Counted from the stretch's first letter, positions 35,111 through 44,297 are shown. The stretch is DNA of 64,000 nt from Nocardia sp. alder85J (GCF_020176955.2 NZ_JAIUCZ020000001.1:1240001-1304000), one strand, 5' to 3'. Translations and numbers: made by a program. The notes: a model not told the origin generated them from the letters alone.

Positions 35111-35845
35111 ATGGGTGTGAGTGCGGGAGTGGACGTTTCGCCGACGTCCGGCGCCGGGGCGGAGCTGCCGGTCGCGATCGGGGCGACCGGGCTGGCGGCC
35201 GGTTACGGCGCGGTGGACGTGTTGCGCGCGATCGAGCTGACGGTGCGGCCGGGCGAGGTGGTGGCGCTGCTGGGCCCCAACGGCGCCGGTAAGACCACCC
35301 TGTTGCGCACCCTCGCGGGCTATCTGCGGCCCACCGCGGGTGAGGTGCGGTTGTTCGGCGAGACCTGCACCACGCTGCCCGCCTACCGGCGCTGCCGCCG
35401 CGGCGTGTCCTTCCTGGGGGAGGAGCGGCACATCTTCCCGGGCCTCACCGTGCGCCAGTCGCTGCGCCTGGTCGGCGCCGATTCCGCTGCGCTGCACCTG
35501 TTCCCGGAACTGAGCGGACGACTGCGGCACCGCGCGGGCCTGCTCTCCGGCGGCGAACAACAGATGCTGGCCCTGACCCTGGCGCTGGCCCGCCGGCCCC
35601 GGCTGCTGCTGATCGACGAGCTGTCACTGGGCCTGGCCCCGCAGGTGCGCGAGCGACTGCTGGACGCGGTGCGCGCCACCGCCGACACCGGCGTGGGGGT
35701 GCTGCTGGTGGAACAGAACGCGAGAGCCGTGCTGGCCCGCGCGGACCGGGCCTGTGTGCTGCGCCGCGGCGAACTCGTCGACGAGCGCCCCGCGGCCGCC
35801 TGGCTGCCGCAGCTGGAAGAGCTCGCGGCGCTGTACCTGTCGTAA
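35111..35845 (+). CDS. livF: LivF-type ABC ATPase
   Basis: 244-residue second ATPase of the importer. Walker A is GPNGAGKTTLLRTLAGY, the Q-loop region reads GEERHIFPGLTVRQSLRL, the signature LLSGGEQQMLALTLALAR is intact, Walker B is LLLIDELSLGLAP, and LVEQNARAVL is the family's switch. It should pair with the ATPase domain of the divergent fusion, whose signature is degenerate, giving an asymmetric dimer. ATG 35111 is preferred; in-frame starts at 35045 and 35096 add 22 or 5 residues. The 132-bp divergent gap holds both promoters. Confidence 0.85.
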   Translation: MGVSAGVDVSPTSGAGAELPVAIGATGLAAGYGAVDVLRAIELTVRPGEVVALLGPNGAGKTTLLRTLAGYLRPTAGEVRLFGETCTTLPAYRRCRRGVSFLGEERHIFPGLTVRQSLRLVGADSAALHLFPELSGRLRHRAGLLSGGEQQMLALTLALARRPRLLLIDELSLGLAPQVRERLLDAVRATADTGVGVLLVEQNARAVLARADRACVLRRGELVDERPAAAWLPQLEELAALYLS

Positions 35846-35879
35846 TTCTTCGCCGTTCACCCCTCCGAGAGGTTCGTAC

Positions 35880-37079
35880 ATGTCGAGACCCGTCGCGAAG
35901 CTGCTGGCGCCCCTGGCGGCGCTGGCCCTGGCCTTGACCGCGTGCAGCAGCAGCGGTGGCTCCTCCGGCGGCGACGGGCCGCTGGAGATCGCCGCCATCG
36001 CCGCGCTGTCCGGCGGCGTCAGCGCCAACCCGGAGTACGGCGACGGCGCCCAGGCCGCGGTCCAGTCGATCAACGCGCACGGCGGGGTCAACGGCCGGCA
36101 GCTGAAGCTGACCACCTGCGATATGCACCAGAACGCCACCGATTCCGCGAACTGCGTCCGGAAGATCCTGTCGGACAAGAAGATCGTGGCGCTCGCCGGT
36201 GGTTCCGACATCTTCCTCGACGCCGACAAGGCGCAGCTGGAGGCGGCGAAGATGCCGGTCGTCGGACAGTGGCCGGTGTCGACCTTCGACGTGACGAACC
36301 CGTTGGCGTTCAACGTCAACGGCGGCACCGTCGTCGGATTCCCGGGCATGGCCCAGGATGTCGTGGCCAGTGGCGCCAAGAAGGTGGGGCTGGTGACCCT
36401 GGACCTGCCCACCTCCGACGTGAACCGCAAGGCGATCACGCAGATCCTGTCGGCGGCCGGGGTGCAGGTGACCGCCGACGTCCGGCTGTCGGCCACCGCC
36501 GCGGACCTCAGCGCCCCGGTGCAGCAGGCGATCGCGGGCAATCCCGACACCATCATCTGGCTGTCGTTCACCGCGCAGACCCCGGTGGCGGTGAACGCGT
36601 TGCGGCAGGCCGGATTCAAGGGCACCGTCGCCGTCGCGGGCGTCGCATTCGAGAAGCACGCCATGGAGACGATGGGCGCGGGCGGCCCGGTCACCCTGAG
36701 CACGGTCTTCCCGCCGGCCTGGGACACCTCCACTGCCTACGGCAAGCAGTTCAACGACGACATGAAAGCCTATGCCCCGCAAGGCAAGATCACCGAGCTG
36801 GCGCTGACCAGCTGGCTCGGCGTGCAGATGTTCGCCCAGGTCGCGGGCACCCTGCACACCGTGGACCGGGCCGCGGTGCTCGACGGCCTGCACAAACTCA
36901 CCGCGGTGAAGACCGGCGGCCTGACCCCGGCGATCTCCTTCGCCGCCAAGAGCCCGCTGCCGTATCCGGGCATCTACAACCCCGCCTACACGGTCGTCCA
37001 CGTGGCCGACGGCACCGCCCGCTGGGACGGCAAACTCTACGACTCCGGCACCCGTCAGGTCCTGCAACCGGCGCCCTGA
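35880..37079 (+). CDS. ABC importer substrate-binding lipoprotein (LivJ/Leu-Ile-Val type)
   Basis: 399-residue lipoprotein. The signal peptide ends in the lipobox LTAC (Cys22) followed by a Ser/Gly-rich tether. The type I periplasmic-binding fold then runs through the body: IAAIAALSGGVSANPEYGDG, INAHGGVNGRQLKL, DSANCVRKILSDKKIVALAG and a late WDTSTAYGKQFNDD. It delivers substrate to the fused permease. It lies 34 bp after livF and is surely cotranscribed. Ligand identity cannot be read. Confidence 0.88.
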   Translation: MSRPVAKLLAPLAALALALTACSSSGGSSGGDGPLEIAAIAALSGGVSANPEYGDGAQAAVQSINAHGGVNGRQLKLTTCDMHQNATDSANCVRKILSDKKIVALAGGSDIFLDADKAQLEAAKMPVVGQWPVSTFDVTNPLAFNVNGGTVVGFPGMAQDVVASGAKKVGLVTLDLPTSDVNRKAITQILSAAGVQVTADVRLSATAADLSAPVQQAIAGNPDTIIWLSFTAQTPVAVNALRQAGFKGTVAVAGVAFEKHAMETMGAGGPVTLSTVFPPAWDTSTAYGKQFNDDMKAYAPQGKITELALTSWLGVQMFAQVAGTLHTVDRAAVLDGLHKLTAVKTGGLTPAISFAAKSPLPYPGIYNPAYTVVHVADGTARWDGKLYDSGTRQVLQPAP

Positions 37080-37088
37080 GCACAGCGT

Positions 37089-37120
37089 GGCGGGCCGGTC
37101 GCCACGGCGACCGGCCCGCC
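37089..37120 (+). terminator. terminator after the binding-protein gene
   Basis: Perfect 15-bp inverted repeat (37089-37103 and 37106-37120) ten bases past the stop of the binding-protein gene. It separates the livF operon from the DUF885 gene. Confidence 0.65.
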
Positions 37121-37146
37121 GCCGCGTCCGCCGCCCGGCGCACGGC

Positions 37147-38838
37147 ATGATGATCGGCATGGACGCGCACGAGGAACTGATCGAGCTGGCCGAGCGATAT
37201 TGGGACAGCGTGCTGGAGGCCTCGCCGAGCACCGCCACCCTGCTGGGCGACCGCCGGTTCGACGACCGGATCGAGGATCTGTCCGAGGCCGCCGAGCAGC
37301 GTCATCTCGGCACGCTGCGCGGGTTGCTGGCCGAGGCCGAGGCGCTGGACGCGGACCGGCTGGCGGCCGCCGACCGGGTCACCCGCAGCCTGCTGCGCGC
37401 CGAACTGGAATCGGCGGTCGACTACCTGTCCTGGCGGCCGGTGGAACTGGCCTCCGATCAGATGACCGGCGTGCACGCCGAATTGCTCACGGTGGCACCG
37501 CAACTCAACGCGCCCGCGCCCACTGACGCACTCGCCCTGGTGCAGCGGTTCGAGCAGTTCGGCACCCTGATCGATCAAGCGGTGCAACGGTTCCGGGCCG
37601 GGCTCGCCGCCGGCCGCACCCCCGCCCGGCTCGCCATCGAACGCTCACTGGACCAGCTCGACGGCTATCTGGCCGGTGATCCCGCCGCCGACCCGTTCGC
37701 GAATTTCCCCGGCCCGGCCGACTGGGACGGCGAACAGCATTGGCGCGCAACCCTGTCGGAGCTGGTCCGCGAGGTGATCCGGCCCGCCTTCGGCCGCTAC
37801 CGCACCGCGCTCGCCGACGAACTGCTGCCCGCCGCCCGGCCCGACGACCGGGCGGGCCTGTGCTGGCTCGGCGCCGACGGCGAGGACATCTACCAGCGGC
37901 AGCTGCGCCGCCACACCACTGTCGCCGACCTCACCGCCGACGCCATCCACGACCTGGGCCTGGCCGAACTCGATTCGCTGCGTGCGGAATACGCCGAAGT
38001 GGGCGCGCGACTGTTCGGGATCACCGAGCAGGCCGAGATCTTCGCCCGGCTGCGGCAGGACGACACCCTGCGCTACGCCGACGAGCAGCAGATCCTCACC
38101 GACGCCGAACGCTGGCTGGCGGCCGCCACCGCCGCGATGCCGCAGTGGTTCGGCCGGCTTCCCCAGGAGTCCTGCACCATCGTGCCGGTGCCCGACTTCC
38201 TGGCCTCCGCGGTCCCGGCGGCGTACTACTTCCCGCCCGCCTCGGATGGCTCCCGGCCCGGCGTCTATTTCGTCAATCAGCACGAGCCGACCAGCCGCAA
38301 CCGCTACGAGAGCGCCGCGGTCGCCTTCCACGAGGCCATCCCCGGCCATCACCTGCAACTCACCATCGCCAACGAGCTGGGGCATCTGCCGCGGTTCCAG
38401 CGGCAGTCCTTCGCCAACACCGCGTTCGTCGAGGGCTGGGCCCTGTACACGGAGCGGCTCGCCGACGAAATGGGTTTGTACCCGGACGATCTGGCGCGCA
38501 TCGGAATGCTGGCGGCGGATTCCTGGCGGTCCTGCCGGCTGGTCGTCGACACCGGCCTGCACGCCAAGGGCTGGAGCCGGCAGCAGGCGGTCGATTTCAT
38601 GATCGCCCATGCGCCGGTGGCGATTCCGGAGATCCGGGTGGAGGTCGACCGCTACATCGCGATGCCCGGCCAGGCGGTGGCCTACAAGGTCGGGCAGCTG
38701 GAGATCCGCCGACAGCGCCGCCTGGTGACCGAGCGGCTCGGAGATCGCTTCGACGTCAAGGCCTTCCACGACACCGTGCTGAGCTCCGGCTCGCTGAGCC
38801 TGCCGGTGCTGCGGGAACTGGCCGCGACGCTGGTGTGA
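37147..38838 (+). CDS. DUF885 zinc peptidase-like protein
   Basis: 563-residue, largely helical protein. AFHEAIPGHHLQLTIANELG holds the HExxxHH-like zinc motif typical of DUF885, and EGWALYTERLADEMG supplies the downstream glutamate. IRVEVDRYIAMPGQAVAYKVG is the conserved late block. Members are thought to be peptidases of M32-like fold; activity is rarely demonstrated. There is no signal peptide, so it is probably cytosolic. ATGs at 37147, 37150 (out of frame) and 37159 cluster; 37147 is used here and 37159 is equally possible. It stands alone. Confidence 0.8.
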   Translation: MMIGMDAHEELIELAERYWDSVLEASPSTATLLGDRRFDDRIEDLSEAAEQRHLGTLRGLLAEAEALDADRLAAADRVTRSLLRAELESAVDYLSWRPVELASDQMTGVHAELLTVAPQLNAPAPTDALALVQRFEQFGTLIDQAVQRFRAGLAAGRTPARLAIERSLDQLDGYLAGDPAADPFANFPGPADWDGEQHWRATLSELVREVIRPAFGRYRTALADELLPAARPDDRAGLCWLGADGEDIYQRQLRRHTTVADLTADAIHDLGLAELDSLRAEYAEVGARLFGITEQAEIFARLRQDDTLRYADEQQILTDAERWLAAATAAMPQWFGRLPQESCTIVPVPDFLASAVPAAYYFPPASDGSRPGVYFVNQHEPTSRNRYESAAVAFHEAIPGHHLQLTIANELGHLPRFQRQSFANTAFVEGWALYTERLADEMGLYPDDLARIGMLAADSWRSCRLVVDTGLHAKGWSRQQAVDFMIAHAPVAIPEIRVEVDRYIAMPGQAVAYKVGQLEIRRQRRLVTERLGDRFDVKAFHDTVLSSGSLSLPVLRELAATLV

Positions 38839-38854
38839 CGCGGGCCGTCCGCCG

Positions 38855-39346
38855 TCAGAACACGCGGACCCGGCCGGGTTGCGACAGCGAGAATCCGTGA
38901 CCGTTGCCGGTGGTACAGCCGAAGGCGCGGTAATGGCCGTCGCCGCAGACGATCTCGGTTCCCAGGAGAGGCGGGTCGGGTGTACACGCCTGTCCCGGGC
39001 AGCCGTTCGGTGCGAGCACCGGGGGCGGATTGCCGCCCGCGACGGTGAACGGGGTCCCCGGCAGGGTGGCCCCGTGCATCGGCCCATCGACCGCGTCCTG
39101 TGTGATCTGCCGCCCCGGCACGGGCACGGACAGATCCTCCCCGCTGCCGGGCGGCAGGAATTCCGGCCGCTGTGTGACGACCATGTCGCCCGGTAGATCA
39201 CACCCGAGGAGGCCGTCGGGCGAGACCGCGCAGTTCAACCCCTGATAGCTGAAGAAGAGGGGATCGGCCGCCCGCGCCGGCCCTGTATAGCCGATCACCG
39301 TGACCGCAGCCATCAGCCCGATCGCCCCTGCCGCCCATCGCCTCAC
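38855..39346 (-). CDS. secreted cysteine-containing protein, unknown
   Basis: 163-residue exported protein. A signal peptide (RRWAAGAIGLMAAVTVIGYT) ends in ARA before ADPLFF. The mature part is proline/glycine-rich with six cysteines (LNCAVSPDGLLGCDLPGD, NGCPGQACTPDPP, EIVCGDGHYRAFGCTTG), probably three disulfides. It resembles small secreted proteins of Nocardia and Rhodococcus without assigned function. The start is GTG 39346. It converges on the DUF885 gene with 16 bp between them. The 265-bp gap on its other side has no gene. Confidence 0.65.
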   Translation of the reverse strand: MRRWAAGAIGLMAAVTVIGYTGPARAADPLFFSYQGLNCAVSPDGLLGCDLPGDMVVTQRPEFLPPGSGEDLSVPVPGRQITQDAVDGPMHGATLPGTPFTVAGGNPPPVLAPNGCPGQACTPDPPLLGTEIVCGDGHYRAFGCTTGNGHGFSLSQPGRVRVF

Positions 39347-39611
39347 GCTCGCCTCCGGCTTCGAATTCGGAATGAATCGACACGGCCACCCTATTCCGGG
39401 CCGGTGGAGCAGTTGCCGGATACCGCCGGACCAGGCCGTCCGGGCCGGGTCCGCCACGGCGTCGTGTGCGCCGCCCATGGCACGGTGGCGGCCCGTCGGT
39501 TCGGCGGGCAGCGCCGCACGGCCGGGCCGGGCCCCGGCAACCACCCCGCCACGCGCGAATGGAACGTGTTCTACTCTAGTTCTCGGGTTACATACGGAGG
39601 GAGTCGGCGCG

Positions 39612-40421
39612 GTGGTCGCGTTCTTCACAGCGGTGGACGGCCGGTACGAGGCATCGCCGTTCGCGGTGGCGCGGTGGTCGCCCCGGCAGATCGGTGGCCA
39701 CGCGGTGTGCGGGCTGCTGGCCCGGGAGCTGGAAAAGCATTGTCCCGACGCCGAATTCGTCCCAGCCCGGCTGACCGTGGACCTGTTCATGCCGGTGGTC
39801 AACGATCCCATCGCGGTCCGCGCCGAGGTGGTGCGCCGGGGTAACCGGATCGTGGTGGCCGACGCCCGCATCGAACAGGACGGCGAGGTCCGGGCCCGCG
39901 CCACCGCGGTGTTCCTGAGGACCGGCGACACCCCGCCCGGCCGGATCTGGCGCTCGGCGCACACCCTGCCGGACCCGCCCGAGCCCACCGACCGGGACAT
40001 GCACCTGGTGGTGCAGACCGGTGCGGACGACTGGACCCCGGACTTCGGGGCCTGCCAGAACGCCGAGCGCAAAACCATCTGGCAGCACCAGCCACCCCTG
40101 GTGGCCGGCGAGCCGACCTCCGCGTTCCAGCGCGCCGCCATCGTCGGCGACACCACGAACATGGTGTGCAACTGGGGATCCCAGGGCGTCGGCTACATCA
40201 ACTCCGACATGACCCTCACCCTGTCGCGGCTGCCGGAGGGCCCGGAACTGGGCCTCCAGGCCGCGGATCACGTTGCCCACGACGGCATCTCGGTCGGCAC
40301 CGCCACCCTCTACGACCGCCTCGGCCGCGTCGGCACCTGCGTGGTCACCGCCGTCTCCAACTCCCGCCGCCAACTCGACTTCGCCCGGATCACCGCCGAA
40401 CACGCGGCCGCCCACCGCTGA
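39612..40421 (+). CDS. double-hotdog thioesterase-like protein
   Basis: 269-residue protein of the acyl-CoA thioesterase/hotdog type found in mycolata. ARWSPRQIGGHAVCGLLARE is the N-terminal hotdog helix. ARLTVDLFMPVVNDPIAVRA and VVRRGNRIVVADARIEQDG are the sheet strands. The second hotdog carries NWGSQGVGYINSDMTLTLSR and HVAHDGISVGTATLYDRLG, with the Asp-x-x-Gly/Ser surroundings of thioesterase II-like enzymes. It probably acts on an acyl-CoA. GGAGGGA precedes GTG 39612. No partner genes are adjacent. Confidence 0.72.
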   Translation: MVAFFTAVDGRYEASPFAVARWSPRQIGGHAVCGLLARELEKHCPDAEFVPARLTVDLFMPVVNDPIAVRAEVVRRGNRIVVADARIEQDGEVRARATAVFLRTGDTPPGRIWRSAHTLPDPPEPTDRDMHLVVQTGADDWTPDFGACQNAERKTIWQHQPPLVAGEPTSAFQRAAIVGDTTNMVCNWGSQGVGYINSDMTLTLSRLPEGPELGLQAADHVAHDGISVGTATLYDRLGRVGTCVVTAVSNSRRQLDFARITAEHAAAHR

Positions 40422-40587
40422 TTCGGGCCCGGCCCGCCGGTCGTACACTGCGAGCGCGACTTTCCGCTGTAAGGCGGGGGCTCACGGTGGCGGCGATCCC
40501 ATCTCCACGTGGTGACCTGTGGCGTGGGAGACGCTGCCGCAGGGGCGCCCGCGCCTCACCGGACGAGAGGTGTGGCGAGCACCCCGC

Positions 40588-41469
40588 TCAGGGGCGGATG
40601 GTGGTGAGATCATCGAGCAGTGCGGGCTGGATGGGCTTCCAGCCCAGGGTTTCCCGGGTGTAGCCGCTGGACGCGGGCTGATCCATCGCGAAGATCGGGC
40701 CGAACGGGCCGAAACTGTCCGCGGCGACCGGCTCGACCGGCAGGTTCAGCCGCGTGCCGATCACGGTGGCGATGTCGCGCACCGCATCTCCCTCGTCGGC
40801 CACCGCGTGCCAGGAGGTGCCCGCCGGCGCCGATTCCAGGACCAGCCGGAACAATACGGCGGCGTCGAGTGCGTGGACGGCGGGCCAGCGCTGAGCGCCG
40901 TCGCCGGGGTAGCCGGACACGCCGCTGCGGCGGGCCTGCTCGACCAGTAGTCCGGCGAATCCGCCCTTGCCCTGGTTGTGGACCGTGCGCGGCATCCGCA
41001 CGGCCGCACTGCGCAACCCGCGATCGGCCAGTTCCAGCAGCGCGTTGACCGACCGGCCACGGCCACCCACCGGCCCGTCGGTGGGCAGCGGATCGGCCTC
41101 GGTGGCGGCCCGGCCGGGCACCCACGGTGTGCCGGAGACCGTGACCAGCGGCCGGTCGGTGCCGAGCAGCGCCGTTCCCAGGGTGGTGAGCGCGGCGCTC
41201 TCCTCGGCGATGCCCCGGGCCAGCGCGTCCGGAGCGGCGTAGTCGCGGCCGAATGCCAGGCTGATCACGCCATCGGCCCGCGCGGCCCCGGCCCGCAGGA
41301 CGTCGAGATCGGCCAGGTCTCCGCGCAGCGGTTCGGCGCCCGCCGCGGCGAGAGTGCGCGCGGAGTCGTCGGACCGGGCCAGGCCGAGGACGGTGTGACC
41401 GTTGCCGAGCAGTTCGGCGACGACGGCGGACCCGATGGTGCCGGTACCGCCGGTGACGAAGACGTGCAT
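40588..41469 (-). CDS. NAD(P)-dependent epimerase/SDR-extended protein
   Basis: 293-residue extended short-chain dehydrogenase. The N-terminal FVTGGTGTIGSAVVAELLGN is the Rossmann dinucleotide site, GDLADLDVL follows, and the segment VSGTPWVPGRAATEADPLPT replaces the usual YxxxK region. That makes it an atypical SDR, with the catalytic Tyr-Lys not evident. GGAGAAG precedes the ATG at 41469. It diverges from a TetR gene across a clear operator, so it is very likely the repressed target. The substrate is unknown. Confidence 0.78.
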   Translation of the reverse strand: MHVFVTGGTGTIGSAVVAELLGNGHTVLGLARSDDSARTLAAAGAEPLRGDLADLDVLRAGAARADGVISLAFGRDYAAPDALARGIAEESAALTTLGTALLGTDRPLVTVSGTPWVPGRAATEADPLPTDGPVGGRGRSVNALLELADRGLRSAAVRMPRTVHNQGKGGFAGLLVEQARRSGVSGYPGDGAQRWPAVHALDAAVLFRLVLESAPAGTSWHAVADEGDAVRDIATVIGTRLNLPVEPVAADSFGPFGPIFAMDQPASSGYTRETLGWKPIQPALLDDLTTIRP

Positions 41470-41498
41470 GACTTCTCCTGCCAAAGTGATGGGACTTG

Positions 41499-41541
41499 TG
41501 TCGCATCACCACCGTAGCACTGATGCGACACATGTCGCATC
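41499..41541. promoter_or_regulatory. TetR operator with extra half-site
   Basis: GATGCGACA (41522-41530), CA, TGTCGCATC (41533-41541) is a perfect 20-bp palindromic site. A further TGTCGCATC copy stands at 41499-41507, making a second inverted pair (12-bp arms 41497-41508 and 41521-41532). It lies between the divergent epimerase and TetR genes and should be bound by that TetR. Confidence 0.7.
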
Positions 41542-41556
41542 GCCTATGATGCCGGT

Positions 41557-42135
41557 ATGGCTCGATGGGAACCGGGGGCGCGGGAACGCCTTGTCGTCGC
41601 GGCGGTCGACCTGTTCACCGAGCAGGGCTACGACGACACCACCGTGGCACAGATCGCCGAACGCGCCGGCGTCACCCGCAGCACGTTCTTCCGGCACTTC
41701 TCCGACAAACGCGAAGTCCTGGTCGCCGGCCAGGAAACCCTGAGCAGACTGCTCGCGGAGGGCATCGCCGAGGCGCCCGCCGACGCGGGCCCACTCCAGG
41801 CCGTCGCCGCCGGACTCGAGCGCGCGTCGAATGCCATGGGCCCGGTCAACCGCGAACTCGGCCCCCGCCTCGCCGCGGCCGTCGCTGCCAGCGCCGAACT
41901 CCAGGAGCGCGACGCGCTCAAGACCGTCGGCCTGGCCGCCGCGATGACCGCCGCCCTGCTCGCCCGCGACGTCCCCGACCTCACCGCCCACCTGGCGAGC
42001 GAACTCGGCGTGCTCGCCTTCAAACGCGGCTTCGCCGAATGGTCCGCGGACGACCGCGCCGACGCCGCCCCCTTGGCCGACTACACCCTGACCGCCCTGC
42101 GCGAACTACACGCGGCGGCCACCGCCCTGGACTGA
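41557..42135 (+). CDS. TetR-family regulator
   Basis: 192-residue repressor. The helix-turn-helix is complete (RLVVAAVDLFTEQGYDDTTV, AQIAERAGVTRSTFFRHFSD), with a helical ligand domain after residue ~55. The ATG at 41557 lies 15 bases after the end of the palindromic operator, so the protein probably autoregulates and represses the divergent epimerase gene. The inducer is unknown. Confidence 0.85.
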   Translation: MARWEPGARERLVVAAVDLFTEQGYDDTTVAQIAERAGVTRSTFFRHFSDKREVLVAGQETLSRLLAEGIAEAPADAGPLQAVAAGLERASNAMGPVNRELGPRLAAAVAASAELQERDALKTVGLAAAMTAALLARDVPDLTAHLASELGVLAFKRGFAEWSADDRADAAPLADYTLTALRELHAAATALD

Positions 42136-42190
42136 GCCCGCCTCGCCGCACGCGAGCAGCATCGACGCGACACGTTCACTACCGGCGGGG

Positions 42191-42312
42191 GCGACATCGA
42201 CTGCGGCACAGGCTGACCGCCCGGACAGTCCGGCCCGGGCGTGCGGTGGCCGTCGCGTCCGGCCGCGGTTGCCGCTCGGGCCGCGACATCGACTGTGACA
42301 CAGGCTCACCGG
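42191..42312. repeat. 30-bp imperfect direct repeat
   Basis: Copies at 42191-42220 and 42283-42312 share GCGACATCGACTG and CACAGGCT with about four mismatches. They flank 62 bp of the 170-bp gap between the TetR and MerR genes. The second copy runs into the 3' end of the MerR gene. The repeat may be the trace of a small duplication. Confidence 0.5.
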
Positions 42313-43022
42313 TCGCGCCGCGCGGCGCGGTGGGCGAGTGCGTCGAGGACGCGGGACCAGGTGGGTGACTCCCGGAGGATCAGGGCGAAGATCGGCGTCG
42401 GGCTCACCGGGCGGCTGCCTTCGTAGTCGATCTCCCAGGTTTCCAGGTCGTCGATGAGCCGGTCCACGCGTGGATCGTACGGATCCCAGTCTATGGATCG
42501 GTCACAGGCCAGGTAGAGCCGCATCTTCTCGGTGTCGTCGAAACCGGCGTTCTTGTCCCGGATCCACTGCGGCATCGCCGACGGGTCGGATGCCTGCGTC
42601 AGGATCGCCCAGTCGCGCTCGAGCCGGACCGTCCGTTCGCTGACGCCGAGTGCGCGCAGCCGGTTCAGGATGGCGACCACCTCGGCGGGCAGGACGAGTT
42701 CGTCGCCGCCGGCCAATTCGGCGAGGCGGCGTCGACGCTCCGTGAGCTGATCGATCTCGGCCTGCAACGCGGTGTCGATGTCGGTGATCGCGGCCGCGAA
42801 TTCGGCCGGTTCCGCGCGCAGCAGCGCCTCGATACGGGCCAGTGGCACACCGGCTTCCGCCAATGTCCGGATCCGGACGAGATCCACCGCCGCCTGCGCG
42901 CTGTAGCGGCGATACCCGGACGCATCGCGTTCCGGCTCCGGCAACAGCCCGACCTGATGGTAGTGACGGACGGTACGCACGGTGACCCGGGCCGTCGCAG
43001 CGAGTTGGCCGATCGTGAGCAC
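42306..43022 (-). CDS. MerR-family regulator (multidrug/TipA-like)
   Basis: 238-residue activator. The N-terminal winged helix (LTIGQLAATARVTVRTVRHY, HQVGLLPEPERDASGYRRYS) is canonical MerR. A coiled-coil dimerisation helix around 75-105 (AEIDQLTERRRRLAELA) follows. The C-terminal ~120 residues form an effector domain that lacks the metal-binding cysteines, so it probably senses an organic ligand. GGAGG precedes GTG 43022. The 375-bp gap upstream (43023-43397) has no recognised gene or clear 19-bp-spaced promoter. Confidence 0.83.
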   Translation of the reverse strand: MLTIGQLAATARVTVRTVRHYHQVGLLPEPERDASGYRRYSAQAAVDLVRIRTLAEAGVPLARIEALLRAEPAEFAAAITDIDTALQAEIDQLTERRRRLAELAGGDELVLPAEVVAILNRLRALGVSERTVRLERDWAILTQASDPSAMPQWIRDKNAGFDDTEKMRLYLACDRSIDWDPYDPRVDRLIDDLETWEIDYEGSRPVSPTPIFALILRESPTWSRVLDALAHRAARRDR

Positions 43023-43397
43023 CGTGCCTCCAATCTCCCGGGAAACGCGGCCACCTCGAGTCTAGAACCTGTGGCACTGGCGAACACGCCTTATGACAGG
43101 GCACCAGCTGTCGCCGGTGCCGCGTCGACCACCATGGCCGGCATCACGCGCGGGGAACCGCACCTGCCACCGCGGGCATGGTGGGCATCTGCCCAACCGC
43201 CGCTGAGAACACACGAGCGCCACCGGGCGACGACGGCCCCGCGAACGCCGCCGGCGAGACGTGGCGGCAGAGGCCAACCGAGACAGTAGATCTCGGATCG
43301 GCGGCGGTCACTGTGGTCGCAGTTGCGACCGTCCGGTCCCGAGTGGTCGATCCATCGTCCCGAGCGCCGACGCCACGTCGGTATCCGGGCCGCGCTG

Positions 43398-44297
43398 TCA
43401 GGCGCGCATCGCCTGATCGGCGATGTCGCCGACTGCCCGATCGGCGACATCGCGGATCGCCTGGACGACGACATCGGCTCGCGTGCAACATACTTGGTGG
43501 TGGCCGACGCCGGAGACGACGCGATGTTCCCCGGCCGAGACCGCACTCACCAATGCCGTGGCCATCGCGCGCATACCCTCGTGGATCACACGAATCGCCT
43601 GTTCCGGCATCGCGGCCGACGGCCCGGGATCGACGCCCGCGGTGGTGAGCGCCACCACCGGCACATCGGGAATGTCGCGCCCGGCACGCAGTTCGGTGAC
43701 CAGTGCGCCCACACTGCTCCGCTCGGCCGCCCCGGCCCGCAGCCAGTCGTCGCCGGCATGGGCATCGATCAACGGCTGCCGCAGATGGAGCGGATAGTCC
43801 GCCAGCAGTTCGGCGTACATCGCGCGCAGAACCGGCCGGATCAGCGCGGGATCGGGCGCCGGTGCCTGCCCCGCGGCGAGCATGAAGTCCGCGTGGTCGC
43901 GATGGAAGCCGTCGACCCAGACCAGCCCGGCCACTTCGCTCGGATACAGCTGTGCGAACCGATGCGCGTAGGCCCCGCCGAGCGAGTGCGCGACCAGGAG
44001 ATACGGGCCCGCGAGGTCCTGCGCGAGCAGCAACTCGCGCAGTTCCCCTGCGACCGCGGCGGCATTGCGCGGCAACGGCACCGGATCGCTGTACCCGGTG
44101 CCGCCCCGGTCGTACACCACTGCGGTGCCGAACCTCGAAACCCCTTGCTGCACAGCGAAATAGTCCAGCCCGACCGCACCCGCGCCCGGCAGGAACACGA
44201 CCACCGGTCCGCCGCTGCCCACCCGGTGCACGAAGAGGCGGCGGCCGTCGATCTCCTGGAACCCGCCGATCGGCGGTGCGGTGATGTTGCTCGTCAT
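43398..44297 (-). CDS. alpha/beta hydrolase
   Basis: 299-residue hydrolase. PVVVFLPGAGAVGLDYFAVQ is the oxyanion strand, VVYDRGGTGYSDPVPLPR the second block and LLVAHSLGGAYAHRFAQLYP the nucleophile elbow. The catalytic His is in VVSGVGHHQVCCTRAD. The last codons (IRDVADRAVGDIADQAM) are a short internal repeat that also creates a 13-bp DNA inverted repeat (43420-43432 with 43441-43453), which could double as a terminator. The substrate is unknown. The ATG at 44297 is preferred to an upstream GTG-like start. Confidence 0.78.
   Translation of the reverse strand: MTSNITAPPIGGFQEIDGRRLFVHRVGSGGPVVVFLPGAGAVGLDYFAVQQGVSRFGTAVVYDRGGTGYSDPVPLPRNAAAVAGELRELLLAQDLAGPYLLVAHSLGGAYAHRFAQLYPSEVAGLVWVDGFHRDHADFMLAAGQAPAPDPALIRPVLRAMYAELLADYPLHLRQPLIDAHAGDDWLRAGAAERSSVGALVTELRAGRDIPDVPVVALTTAGVDPGPSAAMPEQAIRVIHEGMRAMATALVSAVSAGEHRVVSGVGHHQVCCTRADVVVQAIRDVADRAVGDIADQAMRA

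Noticed and set aside
43420..43453. A strong inverted repeat that could be a terminator
   Set aside because: It lies inside the hydrolase coding sequence and follows from a repeated VAD/GDIAD peptide; a terminator role is possible but not called.
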